From contig JAOXYB010012233.1 of the NCBI GenBank assembly GCA_028565635.1, positions 1 through 37,246 of the forward strand: a stretch of 37,246 nt of DNA, given 5' to 3'. The notes below the pieces were generated by a model. That model saw only the letters and a list, made by a program, of their open reading frames with translations, ran no database searches and was not told the DNA's origin. This DNA is from Phoronis ovalis. Lineage: Eukaryota > Phoronida > Phoronidae. Positions 1 through 17,490 of this stretch are shown here, piece after piece. The position numbers were made by a program, and so were the translations under genes. Numbering within the stretch: position 1 is the first letter of the stretch; the number at the start of each line of letters is the position of its first letter.

Positions 1-104
1 CAAAAAAATACCGTAAGAAGTATGCAATCCAAATCCAAAATTTTCAACTGGGCTGCACACCCCCACCAAAAAATACCGTGAGTACCTCCCCCCCCCCGGG
101 TATA
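1..104 (-). repeat. Partial copy of inverted-end repeat family (cut by window edge)
   Basis: This stretch is almost the exact reverse complement of 3474-3573. Both share the run from CAAAAAAATAC through AATCCAAATCCAAAATTTTC to a C-rich end followed by CCCGGG. The full copy at 3474-3905 shows that this is one end of a palindromic element whose remainder lies left of the window. No coding capacity is visible. Confidence 0.8.
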
Positions 105-1216
105 TGATCACCTAATACATTGCGGTATAAAAGTTATCCGTGAACTATATAGCACTTTCAAACAATCAAACTAACTTGACCCAGACACTATTCTACAATC
201 ATTTTGCGGAAATGTTTTCTTGTCGTAAAACGGAGGCATAAAACAGTCCTGCAGTGCTATCACACCACTGTATATCGTAAAATTTGACTGAACAGATAAT
301 AATTAGCCGCACACGAGGCCATATACTTATAAATATTTAACAGGAAGGGGGAGAGCAACCCATTTTTCATGTAATATAAATACAATGTGAAGTATATAAT
401 TATCCCGGGGGTCTCTAAGATATATTTTGGGGTTGGGTGTGCTACTGAGGGTAACATTTCTGGACTAACTCTGTATCATAAATGTGGAGATTTGGACGCC
501 AAAATATACCAAAAATTATAAAACATACCTCGAAATATACCAAAAATTACAAAACATACCAAATGTTTAAATTAATGTCATTTATATATTTTATTATATA
601 TTGTACACTATTTTACTATAAAAGTAGACCCGAAATATAACTTTCCAAAAGAGTTCTTGACAAGGCCAGGCTTCAAAAACTATTCCCACAGGAGCTTAAA
701 CGGTGCCCTGAAATATACTAAAATTTGTCAAAAAGGTATCCCGAGCTAGCGGAATATTCCCCTTAAGCCCCCAGGGATAATTATTCTATACCAGAATTTT
801 TTATGTAAAGATATGATCATATCATGTATTTCAAGTGGTAGAAGGAAATAAAAGTGCCGGAAATAAACCACCCTAGATTTTTAGCTCTGGCATGTTTTTG
901 CAAGCCTCAGTTTTGAACCCGGAAATATTAATAAGTTTTTACATTTCACACGGTTTTGACAACGGAAAAGGTCATATCGTAAGATCCACCATGCAGACGG
1001 TATGAGACGTGTTTGCTGTTTATGTACTATAATTACGCAACTGATAGTTACGATTTTTTGTATTTAGGAGCTTTACCTAGTAAAAAGTTTAAAAAGTACA
1101 TAATTTTTCCCTGTATTAGATAAAAATATTACAAGCCTTGATCATTGTCGATAATTCGTTTTAACTGGAGACTGGAACTGTGTCCTTGTTAATTCGCGAA
1201 TAGCAGACTCTTGATC
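105..1216. other. Non-coding stretch with degenerate short repeats
   Basis: No gene is seen here. A 31-bp unit is repeated in tandem at about 502-563 (AAATATACCAAAAATTA followed by AAACATACC), with looser variants to about 760. At 403-450 a short sequence (GGGGGTCTC, then TATATTTTGGGGTTGGGTGTGC) resembles the end of the inverted-end repeat family at 3474-3905. The last few hundred bases are AT-rich and presumably carry the promoter and 5' UTR of the gene starting at 1217, but no clear TATA or initiator stands out. Confidence 0.5.
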
Positions 1217-3134
1217 ATGATGGTATGCTACATTCAAAATTTTGTGACAGTCGGTAAGTTTTGCTATTTCTTTGCTGCAGTATTTAATTTGAATTTTGAA
1301 TTTAAAATGCATACAAAAAACATAGATCTATGTAAAAACGCGAAGTCTAAATTGGATTTCTCATTTCGCGTAAAAATTACATTTTTATATATACATTTTT
1401 TGGAATACTTATAAACAGTGCATTGCTTTTATTTGTCACAAATAGATGACAACTTGCAAAGCATTATGGCATTTTTTCTTAACTAAAATACTTGTTTTTT
1501 TTATTTATATACTTATAGATAACAGAAACAGTAACATACTGAAAATAAATTGGCTTTGTATACAACTAAACATATTTTACATTTGCTCAGAAGGTACTAA
1601 TAAGTATCAATAGTCGCATGCAGTACTTCATTGGGGGAAATATTCTTAAAAAATAATATTTCCTTATAAGAAAATATTTCAGTGGATAAAGGTATTTTGA
1701 ACAATGTATACAATTGATTATACATCGCGTACGTGTCCTTTTGATATGTAACATACAGATAAGTCTGTGTGTTATCATAATATACCAATCTGTATGGAAG
1801 TTATAAATATCTTAAGTCTGGATCGATGAATGATTTTTTCTTGCTTCATTACAGCTTTGCTAACACTAACAATTGATGTTAGTGAGATAACTTGCTCACC
1901 AACCGATTTTACGACAACAGTGTCATCCACTGGCTTCACTGGAAGTGCTACCAGTGGCAATGGTAAATCTGTTGCAACTACTTCCAATGACCAACCATGG
2001 ACATCATACACATCGCTAGTTAATGAAAGCGCTAGCAGCAATACACCAGCATCGTTAACGTCTATATCAACCAATACGAACAGCAATGAAGACCGCCATG
2101 ACTCGGAGTTTACCACTTTTACGGCAGACATCGCCGATATCAAAACAGAGCCGGTCAATACGTTCAGCACTACAAAAAAAACGGACGACGTTGCATCTTT
2201 GAATATCTTTGAAGACACGTTACGTAAAGGTTTAGAATATTCGGCAGCAGCTGGTGGCTCGCTAATGGTTGTAGTCATTTTGATCTATTTGCTAAGATAC
2301 ATTTGGAATCATCTAAGAAACGAAAGGAAAAAACGAGGCACAAGATCTATTGAACATGATAATACCGATAGGAATAGCGGCCGATTGAACACAGGTAGAG
2401 AACCAAAGGACAGTACTTCAAGTTATCGCGAAGGGAAAAAAAGTAGCAGCATCAACAGCAGTAACAACAACAGCATTAGTACTGCCAGTACCAACCAAGA
2501 ACGGCGCGGAAAAAATTATGATCCTCTGCCTGAAAACGCAAACGACAAGGTAATAATCAATCGGAATTTCCGGTCCTTAAGCAACACTGCCAAATCCAAA
2601 GATTCTGCTGTATACATTCATGATGATTACATTAGCCCGCCATCTTCACCATTACCTCAACTGCCCGTGCAGGAAAAGCATGTAAAACGTGGCCGTAGCC
2701 CTCCACCAGATTACCAAAATGTAATGCAAAATGATCTATCGTCAAGGTCTTTCCCAAGTCAGTTTGGCTTATGCGCTTCATGCGTTCATTTGTCGGCAAA
2801 ATATGAAAATATCTGCAGCAATTGTACAAAGAAATCTGTACCACACAACTTATTTTCAATACCTACTGGTCGTAACCAGCGTTCGTGCAGCCTCCCTACA
2901 ATATGTGCCACGTATCCCCATTCGTCTGCAAGTGTTCATGGAAAACAAAATGTGGGTTATCGTAATGTACATTCTGACTGTGGGAGCTACGGTAACCAAG
3001 AAATGGTTACTCCTGACAACGACGGGTATGCTTATCCAAGCTTACAAGAAATGAAGAAATACGAACATTCAGAAAAGTTAAGAAGGTCGTTGGAAAAACA
3101 ATCAAGTAATGCCGTTTATATTGAACTTGAATAA
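1217..3134 (+). CDS. Unrecognised type I single-pass membrane protein, PPxY-containing tail
   Basis: Two coding exons are proposed, 1217-1253 and 1855-3134, giving 438 residues. Exon 1 encodes 12 residues and ends at a strong donor (G|GTAAGT). Exon 2 follows a pyrimidine-rich TTGCTTCATTACAG acceptor, and both are phase 1. The join makes a plausible signal peptide (hydrophobic run FVTVALLTLTI). Then comes a Ser/Thr-rich ectodomain to about residue 140 with one NES sequon, a transmembrane helix at about 142-162, a basic stop-transfer (RNERKKRG) and a 270-residue tail. The tail has polar low-complexity sequence, a proline stretch (SPPSSPLPQLP, about 273-283), PPPDY (about 295-299, a WW/NEDD4-type ligand), two CxxC pairs 10 residues apart (about 319-334) and a final YIEL, a possible YxxPhi endocytic signal. 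I do not recognise the family. The topology suggests a surface receptor or adaptor, which is inference. A 434-residue reading frame also opens at an ATG at 1830, but that ATG would lie inside the proposed intron. Confidence 0.72.
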
Positions 3135-3181
3135 TTTAGAACCTGATACTCTCTTTTATGTATATAATAATGGTGAAAAAC

Positions 3182-3187
3182 AATAAA
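3182..3187 (+). promoter_or_regulatory. Polyadenylation signal of the membrane-protein gene
   Basis: A canonical AATAAA lies 48 bases after the stop codon at 3134, in AT-rich sequence. It is the first such hexamer downstream and would give a very short 3' UTR. Confidence 0.65.
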
Positions 3188-3473
3188 ATTGAATAGCAGG
3201 AGAAGACTTTGGACAAGTTGTGCGTAAAGCGACAAATTATTTAACACGAGTGAGCCTAGTAGCCTGTGTCTGGCTGATATGCCTCGGGCTGTTTGTATGC
3301 TTGATATTTATATATTGATATATGTCGCTCTTATAATATTGCTTCTATACGCAATTTTGGTTTTGCATACTTCATGCCGCAGCGTGTGTTGAAAGTGTAT
3401 ATATATATATGCATTTTTGAATACATTTTTGGATTAATTATAGATGTGTATAAGAACCGGTTTTGTGAATTTA

Positions 3474-3905
3474 GGTCCCCCTGGGGGGTACTCGAGGTAT
3501 TTTTTTGGTGGGGGTGTGCAGCCCAGTTGAAAATTTTGGATTTGGATTGTATACTTCTTACTGTATTTTTTTGGATTACTATCGTCAAGAAATTCAAAAA
3601 TTTGGATTGCTACCCGCTGCTTACAGCAGATAATTCGGATTAATTTTAGGTTTGTATCCATAAAACGATTTTTGGAATTTGGTTTGTATCAGTTAGTTTG
3701 CGTAAAAATGGATTGTTACTCAAATATTTTAAAATTTTGGATTGCTACCCTTATATTTCGCAAAATTTGGATTGCTACCATTATATTTCAAAATATTTGG
3801 ATTGGGTTTGCTAACGCAAGTTAGAATTTTGGATTGGTTTCCGCGGCACATCCCCGTATTAAAAAAAACACGAGTACCCCCCTCCCCCCCCGGTAAGGTC
3901 CCTTT
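3474..3905. repeat. Inverted-end (MITE/fold-back-like) element with internal TTTGGATTGCTACC repeats
   Basis: The left end reads GGGGGGTACTCGAGG, TATTTTTTTGG, TGGGGGTGTGCAGCCC. The right end, read in reverse complement, gives GGGGGGTACTCGTG, a T-run, AATACGGGGATGTGCCGCGG, so the ends are inverted copies of each other. Between them the phrase TTTGGATTGCTACC recurs in degenerate form at about 3600, 3710, 3735, 3767, 3797 and 3824. The left end is also repeated in inverted orientation at 1-104. There is no transposase frame, so this looks like a non-autonomous element. I do not recognise it as a named family. Confidence 0.75.
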
Positions 3906-5311
3906 ACCAACCCCTCTCAAAAATAGACTATTTCATGTAAGAAGAACGCTGTTAAACTAAGGGGTAGGTTTTAATATATTGAATTTGTAGTTTTATAATT
4001 GTTTAGGATTATTGTGGCATTGTCTTCATTTGTTGTATTCATGTTTTCCTGTTGTATTGATTACATTGTAAAAGATTTAGACCTGTCGTCTGATTCTGTC
4101 GCGCTTTGAAGAGTATTACATATAGTTATTTTGTATTATTTTGGATATTTTCGTTTTGTACAGTGTTGTTATAATAAAAATAAGCATAGTATTTGTAATC
4201 AAGAGGCTAATATAGTTGCCCTGATATTTCTGAATGCCCAAACTGCAACTTCTGTGGTCATCTTTTAAATGTAGTTTAAGATAGATGGGTGTGTTTCAAT
4301 TGATATTTTCCTAAGCAATTTCTTAACGGTGAAAATGCATTGTATTTAAATGACTGGATTAGCTGCTGGCGCTCCTTAAAATAGTCAGTTAAAATGCAAA
4401 AGCATATACAAGCAATGGTGTTCTTGTAAATAAAGATGTCTGCGGAATATATTTGAACTGTTTATATTCAAATATGATTTATTTTCACAAAAATATATCA
4501 CAATAATTATCTTTTCACAAACTGTTACGTAGTCGATATAAATGCTTTTTGTCATGTGAATACTTATATCTGTAGAAAGTATTATCTCAAAAATAAATAT
4601 GCTTACCATAATTTTACAAGTATATTAATTTTTAGGTTTGGAATTTTAATAGCTACCTTGTAATTAGTTACCTTCAAAAAATGGTCGCGCCTGGAATAAC
4701 TTTGTATAACATTTACTGACTTTACTTTAATATATTAAATTGTGCATATCAATTTCAAGTAAGTTTATATCACTTCCTAGTATGTGAGAGTAGTTCATTA
4801 ACAATTACAGCTAAATTCAAAACCTGGTTGTAATCCTTTTACTGCTAAAATTTTGCGCACGCATCAAATACGATCATTGTCATTGTTGATTTAGATTTGG
4901 CTGACTTTTATTGTTACGAACAGCAATAACTTATTTCAATATTTTTATTTGTTTTCGGAGCGTATAACCAATAAATGAATACCTTGCTGCATCATTATAG
5001 TATTACTACTGTCAGATACAGGTACAATTTAACCGATTTAATCATGCAGGAAATAATAAAGAATGTTGCACGTAACTAGACACAGCTCCATCTGGTGCCT
5101 TTATCAAGAAAATGTCGATAAAATAACTATTGCGGCACTGATTATTTTTATAACAATAATTAAGTTTATTGCACAAGCAATTTTCAAGATATCGAAAGAC
5201 ATTTTTGGTGACTATCCCAATACCGATTGCCATCACAATTTATAACTGACTGTTTACTCTTTTCAGATCACAAAACTGACAAACATTTTATAATAGTCAA
5301 ATGCAAATTTA
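3906..5311. other. Intergenic AT-rich sequence, no gene seen
   Basis: This is the interval between the membrane-protein gene (+) and the 3' end of the sushi-Kunitz gene (-). Only short frames without family resemblance or good splice context are present. The 3' UTR of the sushi-Kunitz gene may occupy the last bases. Confidence 0.5.
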
Positions 5312-5313
5312 TT
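5308..5313 (-). promoter_or_regulatory. Possible polyadenylation signal of sushi-Kunitz gene
   Basis: On the minus strand AATAAA overlaps the TAA stop codon (stop at 5314-5312). If used, the 3' UTR would be only about 20 nt. A more distal signal is possible. Confidence 0.35.
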
Positions 5314-8300
5314 ACTGATGACAAACAGCAACACATTTTTCTTTTGTCGTGAAATTATTATCGTTTCCTTTGCAACCACCATACAAGAACGGTTCACATT
5401 GCTCGGTGTCTGTGTTAAAGAAGTACCTTGGCATTGAGGCACGACATTGTCCAACTTTTTTTGGAAGAGTGCATAATTCTGGCATAATGGATGCTTCGGT
5501 TACAGACTTTTCTTCAGGTTCTGAAAAGATTAAATTACAGTCATTAAATATTAGAAAGAATGGAAAGTACATTTACGGTAGATTGTTAAATATTCCACTG
5601 ATTGTCCTGTTTGTTTAGTTTGTAACTAAAGCGGGGGTTTTCATAAAGAACCGTTAAATAATTATGGAATATTAATTATATATAGATAAAAATTAAATTC
5701 GTCTATCATGTAAATATTTTAATATTTTATATACATACACGCACACATGCACGCACGCACACACGCACACACACACACATATATAATACAAAAGTGTCTA
5801 CCTATATGACCGCTTGGTGTTTCATGTTGCATTGGAGGTCCAATTTCTTTTTGCTCTTCAGTTGTTTCTACACTGTGTCCAGGTACAAACTCCTCTTCCT
5901 CATTCTCGATGATCTCATCCTCGGATGACAAGTCTATATTGCAAACACAATAAAGTCAAATACAACGTTTTCTAACCATAACTTATCGTCTCTTCAAGAA
6001 GAAAAAAGATTTTAAAATGACTTCTGGTAAGAAGCAAGGAACCGCCTTTCGACATTGTTAAGCTTCAGTAGGTTACTACTGTAAAATTATTTTGCTTACC
6101 TTCAGTATTAATTAAAGGGTTTTCTTCTGGATTCAAGTGCATTTTCTCTGAATTCCAATACATTGTCTTTGTTTCAGTATTTGTTTTACTAGGGGTATAA
6201 TCATTGGCTACAAACAAATCCAAAAATTTAACGCATGATGCTAAATATTTTAAGAGCAGGGGTCATCAGTTTCATGGTACGATTGCTAAATCATATTGGG
6301 AAAATGTTGTACAATAAAAACGAATGCCATTAAAATAAATCTGATAGAACAATCAGCAGGCACTCAACAAATATGCACACGTTTATTTCTATTTACACAT
6401 ATTTAATTCCTTAATTATTTCAACCAAGCACTTTATAAAAACTCTCACTAACAGATATTATCACAATTAGACTCCTGTATAAAGTACGCTGTCTTGCATA
6501 ATCATCTGTAACATAAATTAAAACAATTACATTTCATACAAATACTTACGCACACAGAGCCTTTGTGTAGGCGGGTCCCACATGACCCCCTTGTTGAAGG
6601 GATCGGGGATATACACACATGTCATTGGTGATGGACCTTGCAAGTAATAGCCTTTGTCACAGTAAACATATACAGTTGATCCAGCGGCATAGTCGTTACC
6701 CTTTATGTGACCGAACTGTGGTGGTTCGGGACGTTCACAGAAGTAATCCGGCTCTGTTAAATAAGGAATAGTATTCGTACAATAATGGCTTATAGATGAT
6801 AATGTGCCAGCAATATGCTTCTAGTTGTCTTATCTTATATTTTAATAACAAGAAGTTATCTACGAAATTGCAGCAGAATATTTTCAAAAGTTTCTATTTG
6901 ATCATGAATTTTGGTAAATTGATGAGAAATAAATCTGTCTAATCACGCATTATCACGCATTATCACGTGTGGCTAGTACAGTACCCAACCAAAAAATATG
7001 AAGTCTGCATAAATATCTCCTTTTATTCCCCTTTTCTTCCTGTGCAGGCCACAGTGATCACTTCTAATTGAGAAGTATGCATTTTTTTGGCGAAAGGAAT
7101 AAAATTACAATTTCGCAACTAAAGCTATTTTTCATATAAAAATTGGCGGGATTCTTTCAGGGTGAACATTCCTTGTATCCCAAATTTCCACTAGGTGGTC
7201 TGTAGTCAATCATAGCAAAATTTTAGTGGCCATCCTTGTATAAATAATAAGCTGTGCGTATTACATATAATTATATTATTTTGTATTAGATATAATTAAT
7301 TATCTTAATTTGTAATCGGAGAAAATTTCTTTTGAATATCAAGATAAATATTACACCAGTAGAAAAAAAATTCTAATGAAGTGTATAGATGAAAAAAAAA
7401 CTTCCTTTGGTTTATACCAAACGCGTGTACATGTATAAGGATTTTTGAAAATGACCTGTACTTTCACGTTACTATCTGTTTAATTAAAGCCAAACTATTT
7501 ACTTTCTGAACTTGATTATAGAAATGACACCCAGAAAATTCTTTAACAGGAACAAAAAATGTATTTTGAGCCCGGTGGTCCGATTTAAATCAATGGTTGG
7601 TACCCATGTGCGTGAACAAAAACGCGTAAAAATGATGATTTTTATAAGAACAAAGCATGTTAACGCGCGTTACGCATTTAGGGTTACATTTTTCGATAAA
7701 ATATAAAAAAATGGTACTTTATTTGATTAACTGTACACGTTTAGGGTATCGAAATCGATCAAAAACCGGATTAAAACCATCCTTGAGAACTACCAGCCTC
7801 TTGACCAAACTTGGTCTCGGAGTTCGAATGAATTTCCCGTAATTCCGTTTCCCGGGCATTTTCAAAAAAAATTCACACGCACTGATGTATTTAAAATTCT
7901 TTCAGCCAGTGAAAAGGGGTCAAAATTTAAAAATGGGAAAACGCATTTTGGGACTTTTTCAAAAACCCATTCACGCACATGGGTACCAGTATTAAATTTG
8001 AGTCGGACCCCCGGAATTTTGAGCAGTTTGTCTTACAAAATAACAAAATTTCTAAATCAATCAAATGCGAATAGTAGAATAGAATAGGTACTGTAAAATA
8101 TCTAGTGAGATGGTAACTTAATAAACCAAATATATATGGAATCTTATCCCTAGTTTTGCCTTAAAATATCATAAAACAAATCTATTTTGTACAGGTTCTG
8201 TGAGCTACGCATAAATTAAACAAAAATATATGAGCCAGTTAAGTTACGTATATTCACAGAACTGGATAGGAGGGTAGTATGAGGTCCCCCAGGGTGCAAT

Positions 8301-9805
8301 GCTCGCACTTAAAAATTGGCAGTGCTCGCTGCTCGCACTGAACAAGAAAAATTAACAACCAAAAAAAAAGAAGAAGCAAAAAAAAAATCGCTAAAAGAAA
8401 ATGTCTCGCGGGCAAGTTAAAAAAAAAATAGAAAAAAAAATTACCGCCAAAAGACAATGCTCGCTGCATGTTCGGACTTAACAGACCCCAATGCTCGCTG
8501 CTCGTGAAAACCCCCCTAGCCCTTAGCTAGCCGTTTCATCTGAATTCGAAATAGGCCATTTCTGTGATAAACTTTTAACCCTTGCTCTGTCAAACTACTA
8601 AAGTATCATTATTACTTTAAATTTAAAATAATAAAACAAAATGTCCGCTAACAAGATATTTTTCATTGTATTTTTAATGGAGAACAAAATATTTGATATA
8701 ACTGTAATAAGTATTCGAAAATAGAACATATAACTATCCATTAAATGTTCTTGCTCTTTACATTACGGTATTCAAATTGGCCGGAATGTTTAATAAGATT
8801 GTGAAAATTTCCTTTTGAGCATTCTGTCTTGTACATTCTTTTTTCTGATACTAAAATAATGTGAAGTCTTAACAAAAAGCACATTTTTTTCATTTAGAGA
8901 CTACCAAAACTCTTTTATTGTGTTCGAGAAACTTCATGTCTTGCGTAACTTCCATTTCTGTTTGACTGAACACCAATAAACTGCCCCAGGCTATTTTAAA
9001 ACTTTATATATAACAAGGTAAATGTTAGCTATTATCACTGTAAGTGCGATTGGGGAGACATTTTACAAGATATATGAAAATCGTCACATACCCCAATGAC
9101 AACAAAAAAACAGTCCGTCAAAACGGTTAACTAAAAACGCAGAGAGTTCAATGAACTGCTTCGAATATTATTTAATCCAATATTTAATTTTTTTAAAATT
9201 TAATTTTAAAAAGGCTAAATAATTTGAAAATGTATAACTGGTTTCATATAACGACAACACCTCTCCCTAAATTAATATTAACAAATTAGATAAGAAGCTA
9301 AGATGCACCTATATTATCTAGTGATTACAAGTCTACAGCATGGTACCGATACTACCGATATTAGAGGCAGCGTGGTACCGATACCAGATACAAGATAAAT
9401 AACTGATAAACTGTTTTAGAATAATGGGAATGGTCTCTAGCCCTTTTTATTTTCATTGATATTTACGTAAACAAGTAAACTTCTGGCAACGACTTGTGAA
9501 TTCCCATGAATAGAGATAATATCAGCTTGCATGAAGATATCATACAGCAGCTGACTTTTTCACACAAAAATTTCACCCAAGTAAAATGCTATGAAAGACG
9601 AACCTCCTTCGTCTGTTCTTTTCGACAGAGTGCGTAAATTTTTAAAATCCTCTTCAAGCCAATGTTCTTTTGATTTTAAATATTCATTTGATAATTCCTC
9701 GTCTTCAAATTGTTTATCAATCTGTTCAGATCTACCACAATTTGGATTTAAAGTAAAGAAAATTAACAGAGTTGCCACAACAAGCAGACTCCCCTTTCTC
9801 GCCAT
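5312..9805 (-). CDS. Secreted sushi (CCP) + Kunitz/BPTI domain protein
   Basis: Coding exons in order are 9805-9604, 6753-6550, 6207-6100, 5933-5802 and 5520-5312, giving 284 residues; every intron is phase 1. Residues 1-30 are a signal peptide (MARKG then a hydrophobic core). Residues 73-134 are a sushi/CCP module with four cysteines and the Trp before the last. An acidic Glu-rich linker (about 136-230) follows. Residues 232-282 are a Kunitz domain with the exact family spacing C-8-C-15-C-7-C-12-C-3-C. Its reactive site reads GQC-R-AS, so P1 is Arg242, which predicts inhibition of trypsin-like serine proteases. An NFT sequon lies inside the Kunitz domain. The first exon could instead end at 9577 (nine more residues); both donors are mediocre and phase 1. 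An extra phase-1 exon in the 2.8-kb first intron cannot be excluded. The role (extracellular protease control, perhaps immunity or matrix) is inferred from the domains. Confidence 0.85.
5729..5788. repeat. (CA)n/(TA)n microsatellite in last intron of sushi-Kunitz gene
   Basis: This is an imperfect alternating run of CA, CG and TA dinucleotides. The Cys/Ala-rich minus-strand translation it produces just past the donor at 5801 is an artefact. Confidence 0.9.
7571..8013. repeat. Palindromic element in first intron of sushi-Kunitz gene
   Basis: The left arm at 7571-7616 (CCGGTGGTCCGA ... GGTACCCATGTGCGTGAA) is matched in reverse complement by the right arm at 7971-8013 (TTCACGCACATGGGTACC ... 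TCGGACCCCCGG). Weaker matching continues inward (AACGCG and ACGCATTTT blocks). About 350 bp of loop separates the arms. There is no coding potential, so it looks like a non-autonomous mobile element. Confidence 0.7.
8266..8520. repeat. GCTCGC-rich repeat block
   Basis: Four near copies of AATGCTCGCTGCTCGCAC start near 8299, 8322, 8457 and 8491, two at each side of an A-rich core (8341-8450). The block is flanked by GGTCCCCCAGGG on the left and AACCCCCCTAGCCC on the right. It is far more GC-rich in its repeats than its surroundings, which suggests a mobile or satellite-like insertion. The Phe-rich minus-strand frame across the A-runs is not a gene. Confidence 0.65.
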
Positions 9806-10059
9806 GGCTCGTGAATGTACGATGTACACAAAAGTCACATGACTTCGTGATAAGTCTGAAATATTGTTTCAGTTTTGTTGAAACTTTGGACAAGAAATGC
9901 AGGTAAACTTCTCTGTAGTTTATGTTTATATTCCCTTTAAATGTATTTTTCTTCGATTGTATAATTATTTTAGCTTGGTTTGTAATTGTTTCGAATTGTA
10001 TTTATTCGAGCACCTGGTGACGTAGTCATACTTCCTGTTCCGGGAAATCAACCCACAAG
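9806..10059. promoter_or_regulatory. Probable bidirectional promoter, sushi-Kunitz gene / UFM1
   Basis: Only 254 bp separate the first codons of two divergent genes, so their 5' UTRs and promoters must lie here. A CRE-like TGACGTAG is at 10018-10025, and ETS-like GGAA cores (CTTCCTG at 10031 and CGGGAA at 10041) lie within 45 bases of the UFM1 start codon. There is no TATA box at a convincing distance on either side. The factor assignments rest on motif resemblance only. Confidence 0.5.
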
Positions 10060-11721
<1,662 letters not shown>

Positions 11722-12264
11722 AGGCTGCCTGTATAACAAAATCATTATTGTCATATATGTAAAGATGTGCACGGACAGACATGATACGAGAGGAATTTCC
11801 GACTATTCTCTTATGTTCATGGAATAGGTTTATTTATTTATTTACAAGTTCCATTAAGAGCCGTTCCATTTTTAGAGGGGGGAGACATTTCTAAAATTAA
11901 ATTGAATATAACAAAACATTAAATATTGTAGGTGATTGCATTTTCTAAAAAAGGTCCTTTTCCACAGAAAAAATTAAAGGGGAACAACGTTAACTTGATT
12001 TGCTGCTCAAAAGATTGAGACATTTCATTAATTCATTAACATAATATAAACAACTTTTGCTCTACGTAAGAGAAAAGTATTGTAATTATTATTACATTTT
12101 ATTATAAAATTTTGTAAAACAACATGTTGTTGTAATCACTGAGTAGCCATTCTGCTTTTCTTCCTTTCACCTTGTGTTGTATAAGCATGTTGTAGCTATG
12201 AGCAAGGCGGACAGTCCATTCAATAGTCTCTATCCTGTGGTAGGCAACTTTTTTATTAAAAGTC
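11722..12264. other. Tail-to-tail intergenic region of UFM1 and CNOT11
   Basis: This contains the 3' UTRs of both converging genes. For UFM1, ATTAAA variants occur at about 11921 and 11973. For CNOT11 see 12252-12257; a further minus-strand AATAAA lies near 12097. Nothing else is recognised. Confidence 0.45.
12252..12257 (-). promoter_or_regulatory. Candidate CNOT11 polyadenylation signal
   Basis: AATAAA on the minus strand starts 7 bases after the CNOT11 stop codon (12267-12265). A second one about 150 bases further would give a more usual 3' UTR length. Confidence 0.4.
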
Positions 12265-17260
<4,996 letters not shown>

Positions 17261-17320
17261 ATTGAATTGACTTCAGCTCCACCTGACGGCCGTTGTCACA
17301 TGCAGTTTTCTAAACCGACA

Positions 17321-17490
17321 TGAAGATTTTTGGGTGGGGATGCATGGCCCAGATTTTAAAATGTTAGACTACATCATTTTTATTTTGGATGGCTAGCATT
17401 CAGTTTTTTAATAATTTGATTTGCTACCTTGCCTGCTGTAACAAAATCGTCGTTTTCCTTGCTATAAAAAAATGAATTGCTTCCATTACT
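17321..17490 (+). repeat. Diverged copy of the inverted-end repeat family
   Basis: The order of words matches the left end of 3474-3905: ATTTTTGGGTGGGGATGCATGGCCCAG, then ATTTTGGATGGCTAGCA and TTTGATTTGCTACC, then TGAATTGCTTCC. It is clearly more decayed than the copies at 1 and 3474. It lies directly upstream of CNOT11, within about 60-230 bases of its start codon, so it may sit in or beside that promoter. Confidence 0.55.

Noticed and set aside
1830-1854. ATG at 1830 as the true start of the membrane protein
   Set aside because: It lies inside a pyrimidine-rich splice acceptor, and an upstream exon with a strong GTAAGT donor joins in the right phase. It remains a fallback if that junction is not seen in RNA.
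5719-5801. Cys/Ala-rich minus-strand extension after the exon ending at 5802
   Set aside because: It is a translation of the CA/TA microsatellite in the intron. A donor at 5801 joins the Kunitz exon in phase.
8254-8469. Phe/Leu-rich minus-strand frame that looks like a membrane peptide
   Set aside because: It comes from A-runs within the GCTCGC repeat block.
9806-9838. Upstream in-frame ATG of the sushi-Kunitz gene (9838)
   Set aside because: It would add 11 residues before the signal peptide. The downstream ATG at 9805 gives a normal signal peptide start.
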